DNA of 64,000 nt from Pleodorina starrii. Lineage: Eukaryota; Chlorophyta; Chlorophyceae; Chlamydomonadales; Volvocaceae. The stretch is from NCBI GenBank assembly GCA_030267565.1, contig BRXU01000071.1:1-64000 (forward strand), written 5' to 3'. Positions 1 to 14,437 of the stretch are shown one piece after another. Every line of letters begins with the position of its first letter. The first letter of the stretch is position 1. Made by a program: the position numbers and the translations under genes. Below the pieces are notes generated by a model, which saw only the letters and a program-made list of their open reading frames with translations, made no database searches and had not been told where the DNA came from.

Positions 1-1376
1 AATCCAGTCAGATGACGGGGAAAGCGGTTCGGAGAAGTGCACGTGATTGCCGTACAAACGGCTGAGCGTTGGGGCCAAATTTCAGATTGCGCCGCAAACT
101 TACCTTGCAAGCATCTCGTAACCTGCATCGGGAGATAGGGGCAAGGGGAGAGGGGGGCGAAACCCAGTCAGATGACGGGGAAAGCGGTTACGGCGAAGTG
201 CATGTGGATGCCGTATAAACGGCCGAGCGGAGGGGCCACATTTCAAATCGCGCCGCGAACTTACCTTGCAAGCATCTCGTAACCTGCATCAGGAGGTAGG
301 GGCAAGGGGAGAGGGGGGCGAAACCCAGTTAGATGACGGGGATAGCGGTTACGGAGAAGTGCACGTGATTGCCGTACAAACGGCCGAGGGTCCACATTTC
401 AAATCGCGCCGCGAACTTACCTTGCAAGCATCTCGTAACCTGCATCGGGAGGTAGGGGCAAGGGGAGAGGGGAGCGAAACCCAGTCAGATGACGGGGAAA
501 GCGGTTACGGCGAAGTGCATGTGGATGCCGTATAAACGGCCGAGCGGAGGGGCCACATTTCAAATCGCGCCGCGAACTTACCTTGCAAGCATCTCGTAAC
601 CTGCATCAGGAGGTAGGGGCAAGGCGAGAGGGGGGCGAAACCCAGTTAGATGACGGGGAAAGCGGTTACGGCGAAGTGCACGTGATTGCCGTACAAACGG
701 CCGAGGGGCCACATTTCAAATCGCGCCGCAAACTTACCTTGCAAGCATCTCGTAACCTGCATCGGGAGGTAGGGGCAAGGGGAGAGGGGGGCGAAACCCT
801 GTCAGATGACGGGGAAAGCGGTTCGGAGAAGTGCACGTGATTGCCGTACAAACGGCCGAGCGGAGGGGCCAAATTTCAGATCGCGCTGAGAACTTACCTT
901 GCAAGCATCTTGTAACCTGCATCGGGAGGTAGGGGCAAGGGGAGAGGGGGGCGAAACCCATTCAGATGACGGGGAAAGCGGTTCGGAGAAGTGCATGTGG
1001 ATGCCGTATAAACGGCTGAGCGTTGGGGCCAAATTTCAGATTGCGCCGCAAACTTACCTTGCAAGCATCTCGTAACCTGCATCGGGAGATAGGGGCAAGG
1101 GGAGAGGGGGGCGAAACCCAGTCAGATGACGGGGAAAGCGGTTACGGCGAAGTGCATGTGGATGCCGTATAAACGGCCGAGCGGAGGGGCCACATTTCAA
1201 ATCGCGCCGCAAACTTACCTTGCAAGCATCTCGTAACCTGCATCGGGAGGTAGGGGCAAGGGGAGAGGGGGGCGAAACCCAGTTAGATGACGGGGATAGC
1301 GGTTACGGAGAAGTGCACGTGATTGCCGTACAAACGGCCGAGGGTCCACATTTCAAATCGCGCCTCATAATTACCT

Positions 1377-1631
1377 GAAGACCTACCGTTTGGTGTTGTT
1401 CATGGCTCATCTCGTGCGCGGTCGTCAAGCACATGCGTGGGCGAACAAGGAAAAGCACGGTCAAGGTAAGCCGAGTCGAAAAGCAGAAGCGGAGCCCCGG
1501 TCTCAGCCACGAGCGAGGGCCAGCGCGCGCTCTGCCTACATGCAATGGTGAGCCACAAACGTGCGTGGTTGCGCACCTGAATCTTCGGCGAAGGCCGAAT
1601 CTTGCTGGCGCAGGGTCTTGGAATCCAGAAC
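1377..1631. repeat. 255-bp interspersed segment, copy 1
   Basis: Starts GAAGACCTACCG and ends ATCCAGAAC. It lies between the TTACCT and TGCAAGC blocks of a monomer. It is slightly diverged: it carries GGCGAAGGCC where the central copies have GGCCAAGGCC, and its left junction follows CATAATTACCT in place of an AACTTACCT form. Confidence 0.93.
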
Positions 1632-4021
1632 TGCAAGCATTCCGTAACCTGCATCGGGAGGTAGGGGCAAGGGGAGAGGGGGGCGAAACCCAGTCAGATG
1701 ACGGGGAAAGCGGTTACGGAGAAGTGCACGTGATTGCCGTACAAACGGCCGAGGGGTCACATTTCAAATCGCGCCGCGAACTTACCTTGCAAGCATCTCG
1801 TAACCTGCATCGGGAGGTAGGGGCAAGGGGAGAGGGGAGCGAAACCCAGTCAGATGACGGGGAAAGCGGTTACGGCGAAGTGCATGTGGATGCCGTATAA
1901 ACGGCCGAGCGGAGGGGCCAAATTTCAGATCGCGCTGAGAACTTACCTTGCAAGCATCTCGTAACCTGCATCGGGAGATAGGGGCAAGGGGAGAGGGGGG
2001 CGAAATCCAGTCAGATGACGGGGAAAGCGGTTCGGAGAAGTGCATGTGGATGCCGTATAAACGGCCGAGCGGAGGGGCCACATTTCAAATCGCGCCGCGA
2101 ACTTACCTTGCAAGCATCTCGTAACCTGCATCAGGAGGTAGGGGCAAGGGGAGAGGGGGGCGAAACCCAGTTAGATGACGGGGATAGCGGTTACGGAGAA
2201 GTGCACGTGATTGCCGTACAAACGGCCGAGGGTCCACATTTCAAATCGCGCCGCGAACTTACCTTGCAAGCATCTCGTAACCTGCATCGGGAGGTAGGGG
2301 CAAGGGGAGAGGGGAGCGAAACCCAGTCAGATGACGGGGAAAGCGGTTACGGCGAAGTGCATGTGGATGCCGTATAAACGGCCGAGCGGAGGGGCCACAT
2401 TTCAAATCGCGCCGCGAACTTACCTTGCAAGCATCTCGTAACCTGCATCAGGAGGTAGGGGCAAGGCGAGAGGGGGGCGAAACCCAGTTAGATGACGGGG
2501 AAAGCGGTTACGGCGAAGTGCACGTGATTGCCGTACAAACGGCCGAGGGGCCACATTTCAAATCGCGCCGCAAACTTACCTTGCAAGCATCTCGTAACCT
2601 GCATCGGGAGGTAGGGGCAAGGGGAGAGGGGGGCGAAACCCTGTCAGATGACGGGGAAAGCGGTTCGGAGAAGTGCACGTGATTGCCGTACAAACGGCCG
2701 AGCGGAGGGGCCAAATTTCAGATCGCGCTGAGAACTTACCTTGCAAGCATCTTGTAACCTGCATCGGGAGGTAGGGGCAAGGGGAGAGGGGGGCGAAACC
2801 CATTCAGATGACGGGGAAAGCGGTTCGGAGAAGTGCATGTGGATGCCGTATAAACGGCCGAGCGGAGGGGCCACATTTCAAATCGCGCCGCGAACTTACC
2901 TTGCAACCATCTCGTTACCTGCATCGGGAGATAGGGGCAAGGGGAGAGGGGGGCGAAACCCAGTCAGATGACGGGGAAAGCGGTTCGGAGAAGTGCACGT
3001 GATTGCCGTACAAACGGCTGAGCGGAGGGGCCAAATTTCAGATCGCGCCGCAAACTTACCTTGCAAGCATCTCGTAACCTGCATCGGGAGGTAGGGGCAA
3101 GGGGAGAGGGGGGCGAAACCCTGTCAGATGACGGGGAAAGCGGTTACGGCGAAGTGCACGTGATTGCCGTACAAACGGCCGAGCGGAGGGGCCAAATTTC
3201 AGATCGCTCTGAGAACTTACCTTGCAGGCATCTCGTAACCTGCATCGGGAGGTAGGGGCAAGGGGAGAGAGGAGCGAAACCCAGTCAGATGACGGGGAAA
3301 GCGGTTACGGCGAAGTGCACGTGATTGCCGTACAAACGGCCGAGCGGAGGGGCCAAATTTCAGATCGCGCTGAGAACTTACCTTGCAAGCATCTCGTAAC
3401 CTGCATCGGGAGGTAGGGGCAAGGGGAGAGGGGGGCGAAACCCAGTCAGATGACGGGGAAAGCGGTTACGGCGAAGTGCATGTGGATGCCGTATAAACGG
3501 CCGAGCGGAGGGGCCACATTTCAAATCGCGCCGCGAACTTACCTTGCAAGCATCTCGTAACCTGCATCGGGAGGTAGGGGCAAGGGGAGAGGGGGGCGAA
3601 ACCCAGTCAGATGACGGGGAAAGCGGTTACGGCGAAGTGCACGTGATTGCCGTACAAACGGCCGAGCGGAGGGGCCACATTTCAAATCGCGCCGCGAACT
3701 TACCTTGCAAGCATCTCGTAACCTGCATCGGGAGGTAGGGGCAAGGGGAGAGGGGGGCGAAACCCAGTCAGATGACGGGGAAAGCGGTACGGAGAAGTGC
3801 ACGTGATTGCCGTACAAACGGCCGAGCGGAGGGGCCAAATTTCAGATCGCGCCGCAAACTTACCTTGCAAGCATCTCGTAACCTGCATCGGGAGATAGGG
3901 GCAAGGCGAGAGGGGGGCGAAACCCAGTTAGATGACGGGGAAAGCGGTTACGGAGAAGTGCACGTGATTGCCGTACAAACGGCCGAGGGGCCACATTTCA
4001 AATCGCGCCGCAAACTTACCT

Positions 4022-4276
4022 GAAGACCTACCGTTTGGTGTTGTTCATTGCTCATCGCGTGCGCGGTCGTCAAGCACATGCGTGGGCGAACAAGGAAAAA
4101 CACGGTCAAGGTAAGCCGAGGCGAAAAGCAGAAGCGGTGCCCCGGTCTCAGCCACGAGCTAGGGCCAGCGCGCGCTCTGCCTACATGCAATGGCGAGCCA
4201 CAAACGTGCGTGGTTGCGCACCTGAATCTTCGGCCAAGGCCGAATCTTGCTGGCGCAGGGTCTTGGAATCCAGAAC
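4022..4276. repeat. 255-bp interspersed segment, copy 2
   Basis: Same ends and same insertion point as copy 1. It lies within the first copy of a 1,856-bp duplicated block, so copy 3 is its duplicate. It contains the inverted repeat TTCGGCC-AA-GGCCGAA. Confidence 0.95.
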
Positions 4277-5877
4277 TGCAAGCATTCCGTAACCTGCATC
4301 GGGAGGTAGGGGCAACGGGAGAGGGGGGCGAAACCCAGTCAGATGACGGGGAAAGCGGTTACGGCGAAGTGCACGTGATTTCCGTACAAACGGCCGACCG
4401 GAGGGGCCACATTTCAAATCGCGCCGCGAACTTACCTTGCAAGCATCTCGTAACCTGCATCGGGAGGTAGGGGCAAGGGGAGAGGGGGGCGAAACCCTGT
4501 CAGATGACGGGGAAAGCGGTTCGGAGAAGTGCACGTGATTGCCGTACAAACGGCCGAGCGGAGGGGCCAAATTTCAGATCGCGCTGAGAACTTACCTTGC
4601 AAGCATCTTGTAACCTGCATCGGGAGGTAGGGGCAAGGGGAGAGGGGGGCGAAACCCATTCAGATGACGGGGAAAGCGGTTCGGAGAAGTGCATGTGGAT
4701 GCCGTATAAACGGCCGAGCGGAGGGGCCACATTTCAAATCGCGCCGCGAACTTACCTTGCAACCATCTCGTTACCTGCATCGGGAGATAGGGGCAAGGGG
4801 AGAGGGGGGCGAAACCCAGTCAGATGACGGGGAAAGCGGTTCGGAGAAGTGCACGTGATTGCCGTACAAACGGCTGAGCGGAGGGGCCAAATTTCAGATC
4901 GCGCCGCAAACTTACCTTGCAAGCATCTCGTAACCTGCATCGGGAGGTAGGGGCAAGGGGAGAGGGGGGCGAAACCCTGTCAGATGACGGGGAAAGCGGT
5001 TACGGCGAAGTGCACGTGATTGCCGTACAAACGGCCGAGCGGAGGGGCCAAATTTCAGATCGCTCTGAGAACTTACCTTGCAGGCATCTCGTAACCTGCA
5101 TCGGGAGGTAGGGGCAAGGGGAGAGAGGAGCGAAACCCAGTCAGATGACGGGGAAAGCGGTTACGGCGAAGTGCACGTGATTGCCGTACAAACGGCCGAG
5201 CGGAGGGGCCAAATTTCAGATCGCGCTGAGAACTTACCTTGCAAGCATCTCGTAACCTGCATCGGGAGGTAGGGGCAAGGGGAGAGGGGGGCGAAACCCA
5301 GTCAGATGACGGGGAAAGCGGTTACGGCGAAGTGCATGTGGATGCCGTATAAACGGCCGAGCGGAGGGGCCACATTTCAAATCGCGCCGCGAACTTACCT
5401 TGCAAGCATCTCGTAACCTGCATCGGGAGGTAGGGGCAAGGGGAGAGGGGGGCGAAACCCAGTCAGATGACGGGGAAAGCGGTTACGGCGAAGTGCACGT
5501 GATTGCCGTACAAACGGCCGAGCGGAGGGGCCACATTTCAAATCGCGCCGCGAACTTACCTTGCAAGCATCTCGTAACCTGCATCGGGAGGTAGGGGCAA
5601 GGGGAGAGGGGGGCGAAACCCAGTCAGATGACGGGGAAAGCGGTACGGAGAAGTGCACGTGATTGCCGTACAAACGGCCGAGCGGAGGGGCCAAATTTCA
5701 GATCGCGCCGCAAACTTACCTTGCAAGCATCTCGTAACCTGCATCGGGAGATAGGGGCAAGGCGAGAGGGGGGCGAAACCCAGTTAGATGACGGGGAAAG
5801 CGGTTACGGAGAAGTGCACGTGATTGCCGTACAAACGGCCGAGGGGCCACATTTCAAATCGCGCCGCAAACTTACCT

Positions 5878-6132
5878 GAAGACCTACCGTTTGGTGTTGT
5901 TCATTGCTCATCGCGTGCGCGGTCGTCAAGCACATGCGTGGGCGAACAAGGAAAAACACGGTCAAGGTAAGCCGAGGCGAAAAGCAGAAGCGGTGCCCCG
6001 GTCTCAGCCACGAGCTAGGGCCAGCGCGCGCTCTGCCTACATGCAATGGCGAGCCACAAACGTGCGTGGTTGCGCACCTGAATCTTCGGCCAAGGCCGAA
6101 TCTTGCTGGCGCAGGGTCTTGGAATCCAGAAC
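5878..6132. repeat. 255-bp interspersed segment, copy 3
   Basis: Located exactly 1,856 bp downstream of copy 2 and apparently identical to it, including the flanking monomers. Confidence 0.95.
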
Positions 6133-6768
6133 TGCAAGCATTCCGTAACCTGCATCGGGAGGTAGGGGCAACGGGAGAGGGGGGCGAAACCCAGTCAGAT
6201 GACGGGGAAAGCGGTTACGGCGAAGTGCACGTGATTTCCGTACAAACGGCCGACCGGAGGGGCCACATTTCAAATCGCGCCGCGAACTTACCTTGCAAGC
6301 ATCTCGTAACCTGCATCGGGAGATAGGGGCAAGGGGAGAGGGGGGCGAAACCCAGTCAGATGACGGGGAAAGCGGTTCGGAGAAGTGCATGTGGATGCCG
6401 TATAAACGGCCGAGCGGAGGGGCCACATTTCAAATCGCGCCGCGAACTTACCTTGCAAGCATCCCGGTACCTGCATCGGGAGGTAGGGGCAAGGGGAGAG
6501 GGGGGCGAAACCCAGTCAGATGACGGGGAAAGCGGTTACGGCGAAGTGCATGTGGATGCCGTACAAACGGCCGAGCGGAGGGGCCACATTTCAAATCGCG
6601 CCGCGAACTTACCTTGCAAGCATCTCGTAACCTGCATCGGGAGGTAGGGGCAAGGGGAGAGGGGGGCGAAACCCAGTCAGATGACGGGGAAAGCGGTTCG
6701 GAGAAGTGCATGTGGATGCCGTATAAACGGCCGAGCGGAGGGGCCACATTTCAAATCGCGCTGCGAAC

Positions 6769-9700
6769 TTACCTTGCAAGCATCTCGTAACCTGCATCGG
6801 CAGGTAGGGGCAAGGGGAGAAGCGGGCGAAACCCAGTCAGATGACGGGGAAAGCGGTTACGGCGAAGTGCATGTGGATGCCGTATAAACGGCCGAGCGGA
6901 GGGGCCACATTTCAAATCGCGCTGCGAACTTACCTTGCAAGCATCTCGTAACCTGCATCGGGAGGTAGGGGCAAGGGGAGAGGGGGGCAAAATCCAGTCA
7001 GATGACGGGGAAAGCGGTTCGGAGAAGTGCACGTGAGTGCCGTACAAACGGCCGAGCGGAGGGGCCACATTTCAAATCGCGCCGCGAACTTACCTTGCAA
7101 GCATCTCGTAACCTGCATCGGGAGGTAGGGGCAAGGGGAGAAGGGGGCGAAACCCAGTCAGATGACGGGGAAAGCGGTTACGGCTGAGTGCATGTGGATG
7201 CCGTATAAACGGCCGAGCGGAGGGGCCAAATTTCAGATCGCGCCGCGAACTTACCTTGCAAGCATCTCGTAACCTGCATCGGGAGGTAGGGGCAAGGGGA
7301 GAGGGGGGCGAAACCCAGTCAGATGACGGGGAAAGCGGTTACGGCGAAGTGCATGTGGATGCCGTATAAACGGCCGAGCGGAAGGGCCACATTTCAAATC
7401 GCGCCGCGAACTTACCTTCCAAGCATCTCGTAACCTGCATCGGGAGATAGGGGCAAGGGGAGAAGGGGGCGAAACCCAGTCAGATGACGGGGAAAGCGGT
7501 TACGGCGAAGTGCATGTGGATGCCGTATAAACGGCCGAGCGGAGGGGCCACATTTCAAATCGCGCCGCGAACTTACCTTGCAAGCATCCCGGTACCTGCA
7601 TCGGGAGGTAGGGGCAAGGGGAGAGGGGGGCGAAACCCTGTCAGATGACGGGGAAAGCGGTTACGGCGAAGTGCATGTGGATGCCGTATAAACGGCCGAG
7701 CGGAGGGGCCACATTTCAAATCGCGCCGCGAACTTACCTTGCAAGCATCTCGTAACCTGCATCGGGAGGTAGGGGCAAGGGGAGAGGGGGGCGAAACCCA
7801 GTCAGATGACGGGGAAAGCGGTTACGGAGAAGTGCACGTGATTGCCGTACAAACGGCCGAGGGGTCACATTTCAAATCGCGCCGCGAACTTACCTTGCAA
7901 GCATCTCGTAACCTGCATCGGCAGGTAGGGGCAAGGGGAGAAGGGGGCGAAACCCAGTCAGATGACGGGGAAAGCGGTTACGGCGAAGTGCATGTGGATG
8001 CCGTATAAACGGCCGAGCGGAGGGGCCAAATTTCAGATCGCGCTGAGAACTTACCTTGCAAGCATCTCGTAACCTGCATCGGGAGGTAGGGGCAAGGGGA
8101 GAGGGGGGCAAAATCCAGTCAGATGACGGGGAAAGCGGTTCGGAAAAGTGCACGTGAGTGCCGTACAAACGGCCGAGCGGAGGGGCCACATTTCAAATCG
8201 CGCCGCGAACTTACCTTGCAAGCATCTCGTAACCTGCATCGGGAGGTAGGGGCAAGGGGAGAAGGGGGCGAAACCCAGTCAGATGACGGGGAAAGCGGTT
8301 ACGGCTGAGTGCATGTGGATGCCGTATAAACGGCCGAGCGGAGGGGCCACATTTCAAATCGCGCTGCGAACTTACCTTGCAAGCATCTCGTAACCTGCAT
8401 CGGCAGGTAGGGGCAAGGGGAGAAGGGGGCGAAACCCAGTCAGATGACGGGGAAAGCGGTTACGGCGAAGTGCATGTGGATGCCGTATAAACGGCCGAGC
8501 GGAGGGGCCACATTTCAAATCGCGCTGCGAACTTACCTTGCAAGCATCTCGTAACCTGCATCGGGAGGTAGGGGCAAGGGGAGAGGGGGGCAAAATCCAG
8601 TCAGATGACGGGGAAAGCGGTTCGGAAAAGTGCACGTGAGTGCCGTACAAACGGCCGAGCGGAGGGGCCACATTTCAAATCGCGCCGCGAACTTACCTTG
8701 CAAGCATCTCGTAACCTGCATCGGGAGGTAGGGGCAAGGGGAGAAGGGGGCGAAACCCAGTCAGATGACGGGGAAAGCGGTTACGGCTGAGTGCATGTGG
8801 ATGCCGTATAAACGGCCGAGCGGAGGGGCCAAATTTCAGATCGCGCCGCGAACTTACCTTGCAAGCATCTCGTAACCTGCATCGGGAGGTAGGGGCAAGA
8901 TGAGAGGGGGGCGAAACCCAGTCAGATGACGGGGAAAGCGGTTACGGCGAAGTGCATGTGGATGCCGTATAAACGGCCGAGCGGAAGGGCCACATTTCAA
9001 ATCGCGCCGCGAACTTACCTTCCAAGCATCTCGTAACCTGCATCGGGAGATAGGGGCAAGGGGAGAAGGGGGCGAAACCCAGTCAGATGACGGGGAAAGC
9101 GGTTACGGCGAAGTGCATGTGGATGCCGTATAAACGGCCGAGCGGAGGGGCCACATTTCAAATCGCGCCGCGAACTTACCTTGCAAGCATCCCGGTACCT
9201 GCATCGGGAGGTAGGGGCAAGGGGAGAGGGGGGCGAAACCCTGTCAGATGACGGGGAAAGCGGTTACGGCGAAGTGCATGTGGATGCCGTATAAACGGCC
9301 GAGCGGAGGGGCCACATTTCAAATCGCGCCGCGAACTTACCTTGCAAGCATCTCGTAACCTGCATCGGGAGGTAGGGGCAAGGGGAGAGGGGGGCGAAAC
9401 CCAGTCAGATGACGGGGAAAGCGGTTACGGAGAAGTGCACGTGATTGCCGTACAAACGGCCGAGGGGTCACATTTCAAATCGCGCCGCGAACTTACCTTG
9501 CAAGCATCTCGTAACCTGCATCGGCAGGTAGGGGCAAGGGGAGAAGGGGGCGAAACCCAGTCAGATGACGGGGAAAGCGGTTACGGCGAAGTGCATGCGG
9601 ATGCCGTATAAACGGCCGAGCGGAGGGGCCAAATTTCAGATCGCGCTGAGAACTTACCTTGCAAGCATCTCGTAACCTGCATCGGGAGGTAGGGGCAAGG

Positions 9701-9911
9701 GGAGAGGGGGGCAAAATCCAGTCAGATGACGGGGAAAGCGGTTCGGAAAAGTGCACGTGAGTGCCGTACAAACGGCCGAGCGGAGGGGCCACATTTCAAA
9801 TCGCGCCGCGAACTTACCTTGCAAGCATCTCGTAACCTGCATCGGGAGGTAGGGGCAAGGGGAGAAGGGGGCGAAACCCAGTCAGATGACGGGGAAAGCG
9901 GTTACGGCTGA
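6769..9911. repeat. ~1,603-bp tandem duplication with 482-bp sub-repeat
   Basis: Monomer series near 6,769-7,118 and 7,739-8,308 recur at +1,603 bp (about ten monomers). Within it, 7,890-8,308 recurs at +482 bp (three monomers). The private variant GGGGCAAAATCC marks the copies. Confidence 0.78.
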
Positions 9912-10127
9912 GTGCATGTGGATGCCGTATAAACGGCCGAGCGGAGGGGCCAAATTTCAGATCGCGCCGCAAATTTACCTTGCAAGCACCTCGTAACCTG
10001 CATCGGCAGGTAGGGGCAAGGGGAGAGGGGAGCGAAACCCAGTCAGATGACGGGGAAAGCGGTTACGGCGAAGTGCACGTACAAACGGCCGAGGGGCCAC
10101 ATTTCAAATCGCGCCGCGAACTTACCT

Positions 10128-10382
10128 GAAGACCTACCGTTTGGTGTTGTTCATGGTTCATCGCGTGCGCGGTCGTCAAGCACATGCGTGGGCGAACAAG
10201 GAAAAACACGGTCAAGGTAAGCCGAGGCGAAAAGCAGAAGCGGTGCCCCGGTCTCAGCCACGAGCGAGGGCCAGCGCGCGCTCTGCCTACATGCAATGGC
10301 GAGCCACAAACGTGCGTGGTTGCGCACCTGAATCTTCGGCCAAGGCCGAATCTTGCTGGCGCAGGGTCTTGGAATCCAGAAC
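10128..10382. repeat. 255-bp interspersed segment, copy 4
   Basis: Complete copy at the standard position. The preceding monomer is the short form in which GTGCACGTACAAACGG replaces GTGCACGTGATTGCCGTACAAACGG. Confidence 0.95.
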
Positions 10383-11814
10383 TGCAAGCATTCCGTAACC
10401 TGCATCGGGAGGTAGGGGCAAGGGGAGAGGGGGGCGAAACCCAGTCAGATGACGGGGAAAGCGGTTACGGCGAAGTGCACGTGATTGCCGTACAAACGGC
10501 CGAGCGGAGGGGCCAAATTTCAAATCGCGCCGCGAACTTACCTTGCAAGCATTCCGTAACCTGCATCGGGAGGTAGGGGCAAGGGGAGAGGGGGGCGAAA
10601 CCCAGTCAGATGACGGGGAAAGCGGTTACGGCGAAGTGCACGTGATTGCCGTACAAACGGCCGAGCGGAGGGGCCAAATTTCAAATCGCGCCGCGAACTT
10701 ACCTTGCAAGCATCTCGTAACCTGCATCGGGAGGTAGGGGCTAGGGAAGAGGGGGGCGAAACCCAGTCAGATGACGGGGAAAGCGGTTACGGCGAAGTGC
10801 ATGTGGATGCCGTATAAACGGCCGAGCGGAGGGGCCACATTTCAAATCGCGCCGCGAACTTACCTTGCAAGCATCTCGTAACCTGCATCGGGAGGTAGGG
10901 GCAAGGGGAGAGGGGGGCGAAACCCAGTCAGATGACGGGGAAAGCGGTTCGGAGAAGTGCATGTGGATGCCGTATAAACGGCCGAGCGGAGGGGCCACAT
11001 TTCAAATCGCGCCGCAAATTTACCTTGCAAGCATCTCGTAACCTGCATCGGGAGATAGGGGCAAGGGGAGAGGGGGGCGAAATCCAGTCAGATGACGGGG
11101 AAAGCGGTTCGGAGAAGTGCACGTCATTGCCGTACAAACGGCCGAGCGGAGGGGCCACATTTCAAATCGCGCCGCGAACTTACCTTGCAAGCATTCCGTA
11201 ACCTGCATCGGGAGGTAAGGGCAAGGGGAGAGGGGGGCGAAACCCAGTCCGATGACGGGGAAAGCGGTTACGGCGAAGTGCACGTCATTGTCGTACAAAC
11301 GGCCGAGCGGAGGGGCCACATTTCAAATCGCGCCGCAAACTTACCTTGCAAGCATCTCGTAACCTGCATCGGGACGTAGGGGCAAGGGGAGAGGGGGGCA
11401 AAATCCAGTCAGATGACGGGGAAAGCGGTTCGGAAAAGTGCACGTGAGTGCCGTACAAACGGCCGAGCGGAGGGGCCACATTTCAAATCGCGCCGCGAAC
11501 TTACCTTGCAAGCATCTCGTAACCTGCATCGGGGGGTAGGGGCAAGGGGAGAAGGGGGCGAAACCCAGTCAGATGACGGGGAAAGCGGTTACGGCTGAGT
11601 GCATGTGGATGCCGTATAAACGGCCGAGCGGAGGGGCCAAATTTCAGATCGCGCCGCAAATTTACCTTGCAAGCATCTCGTAACCTGCATCGGCAGGTAG
11701 GGGCAAGGCGAGAGGGGAGCGAAACCCAGTCAGATGACGGGGAAAACGGTTACGGCGAAGTGCACGTACAAACGGCCGAGGGGCCACATTTCAAATCGCG
11801 CCGCAAACTTACCT

Positions 11815-12069
11815 GAAGACCTACCGTTTGGTGTTGTTCATGGCTCATCGCGTGCGCGGTCGTCAAGCACATGCGTGGGCGAACAAGGAAAAACACGGTC
11901 AAGGTAAGCCGAGGCGAAAAGCAGAAGCGGTGCCCCGGTCTCAGCCACGAGCGAGGGCCAGCGCGCGCTCTGCCTACATGCAATGGCGAGCCACAAACGT
12001 GCGTGGTTGCGCAACTGAATCTTCGGCCAAGGCCGAATCTTGCTGGCGCAGGGTCTTGGAATCCAGAAC
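11815..12069. repeat. 255-bp interspersed segment, copy 5
   Basis: Complete copy. It carries GCAACTGAATC where copies 1-4 have GCACCTGAATC, linking it to the central group of copies (5-8). Confidence 0.95.
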
Positions 12070-14437
12070 TGCAAGCATTCCGTAACCTGCATCGGGAGGT
12101 AGGGGCAAGGGGAGAGGGGGGCGAAACCCAGTCAGATGACGGGGAAAGCGGTTACGGCGAAGTGCACGTGATTGCCGTACAAACGGCCGAGCGGAGGGGC
12201 CAAATTTCAAATCGCGCCGCGAACTTACCTTGCAAGCATCTCGTAACCTGCATCGGGAGGTAGGGGCAAGGGGAGAGGGGGGCGAAACCCAGTCAGATGA
12301 CGGGGAAAGCGGTTCGGAGAAGTGCATGTGGATGCCGTATAAACGGCCGAGCGGAGGGGCCACATTTCAAATCGCGCCGCAAATTTACCTTGCAAGCATC
12401 TCGTAACCTGCATCGGGAGATAGGGGCAAGGGGAGAGGGGGGCGAAATCCAGTCAGATGACGGGGAAAGCGGTTCGGAGAAGTGCACGTCATTGCCGTAC
12501 AAACGGCCGAGCGGAGGGGCCACATTTCAAATCGCGCCGCGAACTTACCTTGCAAGCATTCCGTAACCTGCATCGGGAGGTAAGGGCAAGGGGAGAGGGG
12601 GGCGAAACCCAGTCCGATGACGGGGAAAGCGGTTACGGCGAAGTGCATGTGGATGCCGTATAAACGGCCGAGAGGAGGGGCCAAATTTCCGATCGCGCCG
12701 CAAATTTACCTTGCAAGCATCTCGTAACCTGCATCGGCAGGTAGGGGCAAGGCGAGAGGGGAGCGAAACCCAGTCAGATGACGGGGAAAACGGTTACGGC
12801 GAAGTGCACGTACAAACGGCCGAGGGGCCAGATTTCAAATCGCGCCGCGAACTTACCTTGCAAGCATTCCGTAACCTGCATCGGGAGGTAGGGGCAAGGG
12901 GAGAGGGGGGCGAAACCCAGTCCGATGACGGGGAAAGCGGTTACGGCGAAGTGCACGTGATTGCCGTACAAACGGCCGAGGGGCCACATTTCAAATCGCG
13001 CCGCGAACTTACCTTGCAAGCATCTCGTAACCTGCATCGGGAGGTAGGGGCAAGGGGAGGGGGGGGCGAAACCCAGTCAGATGACGGGGAAAGCGGTTAC
13101 GGCGAAGTGCATGTGGATGCCGTACAAACGGCCGAGCGGAGGGGCCACATTTCAAATCGTGCCGCGAACTTACCTTGCAAGCATCCCGGTACCTGCATCG
13201 GGAGGTAGGGGCAAGGGGAGAAGGGGGCGAAATCCAGTCAGATGACGGGGAAAGCGGTTCGGAGAAGTGCACGTGGATGCCGTACAAACGGCCGAGCGGA
13301 GGGGCCAAATTTCCGATCGCGCCGCAAATTTACCTTGCAAGCATCTCGTAACCTGCATCGGGAGGTAGGGGCAAGGGGAGAGGGGGGCGAAATCCAGTCA
13401 GATGACGGGGAAAGCGGTTACGGCGAAGTGCACGTGATTGCCGTACAAACGGCCGAGGGGCCAAATTATCAAATCGCGCCGCGAACTTACCTTGCAAGCA
13501 TTCCGTAACCTGCATCGGGAGGTAGGGGCAAGGGGAGAGGGGGGCGAAACCCAGTCCGATGACGGGGAAAGCGGTTACGGCGAAGTGCACGTGATTGCCG
13601 TACAAACGGCCGAGGGGCCAGATTTCAAATCGCGCCGCGAACTTACCTTGCAAGCATTCCGTAACCTGCATCGGGAGGTAGGGGCAAGGGGAGGGGGGGG
13701 CGAAACCCAGTCAGATGACGGGGAAAGCGGTTACGGCGAAGTGCATGTGGATGCCGTACAAACGGCCGAGCGGAGGGGCCACATTTCAAATCGCGCCGCG
13801 AACTTACCTTGCAAGCATTCCGTAACCTGCATCGGGAGGTAAGGGCAAGGGGAGAGGGGGGCGAAACCCAGTCCGATGACGGGGAAAGCGGTTACGGCGA
13901 AGTGCACGTCATTGTCGTACAAACGGCCGAGCGGAGGGGCCACATTTCAAATCGCGCCGCAAGCTTACCTTGCAAGCATCTCGTAACCTGCATCGGGAGG
14001 TAGGGGCAAGGGGAGAGGGGGGCAAAATCCAGTCAGATGACGGGGAAAGCGGTTCGGAAAAGTGCACGTGAGTGCCGTACAAACGGCCGAGCGGAGGGGC
14101 CACATTTCAAATCGCGCCGCGAACTTACCTTGCAAGCATCTCGTAACCTGCATCGGGGGGTAGGGGCAAGGGGAGAAGGGGGCGAAACCCAGTCAGATGA
14201 CGGGGAAAGCGGTTCGGAGAAGTGCATGTGGATGCCGTATAAACGGCCGAGCGGAGGGGCCAAATTTCAGATCGCGCCGCAAATTTACCTTGCAAGCATC
14301 TCGTAACCTGCATCGGCAGGTAGGGGCAAGGGGAGAGGGGAGCGAAACCCAGTCAGATGACGGGGAAAACGGTTACGGCGAAGTGCACGTACAAACGGCC
14401 GAGGGGCCACATTTCAAATCGCGCCGCAAACTTACCT

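Larger units (their letters stand above)
2573..6321. repeat. 1,856-bp tandem higher-order duplication
   Basis: Bases 2,573-4,465 and 4,429-6,321 match at an offset of 1,856 bp, including the 255-bp segment and every private monomer variant I compared. They diverge at a CAAAC/CGAAC difference on the left and a GGAGGTAG/GGAGATAG difference on the right. Bases ~240-1,015 also recur ~1,842 bp downstream. Confidence 0.88.
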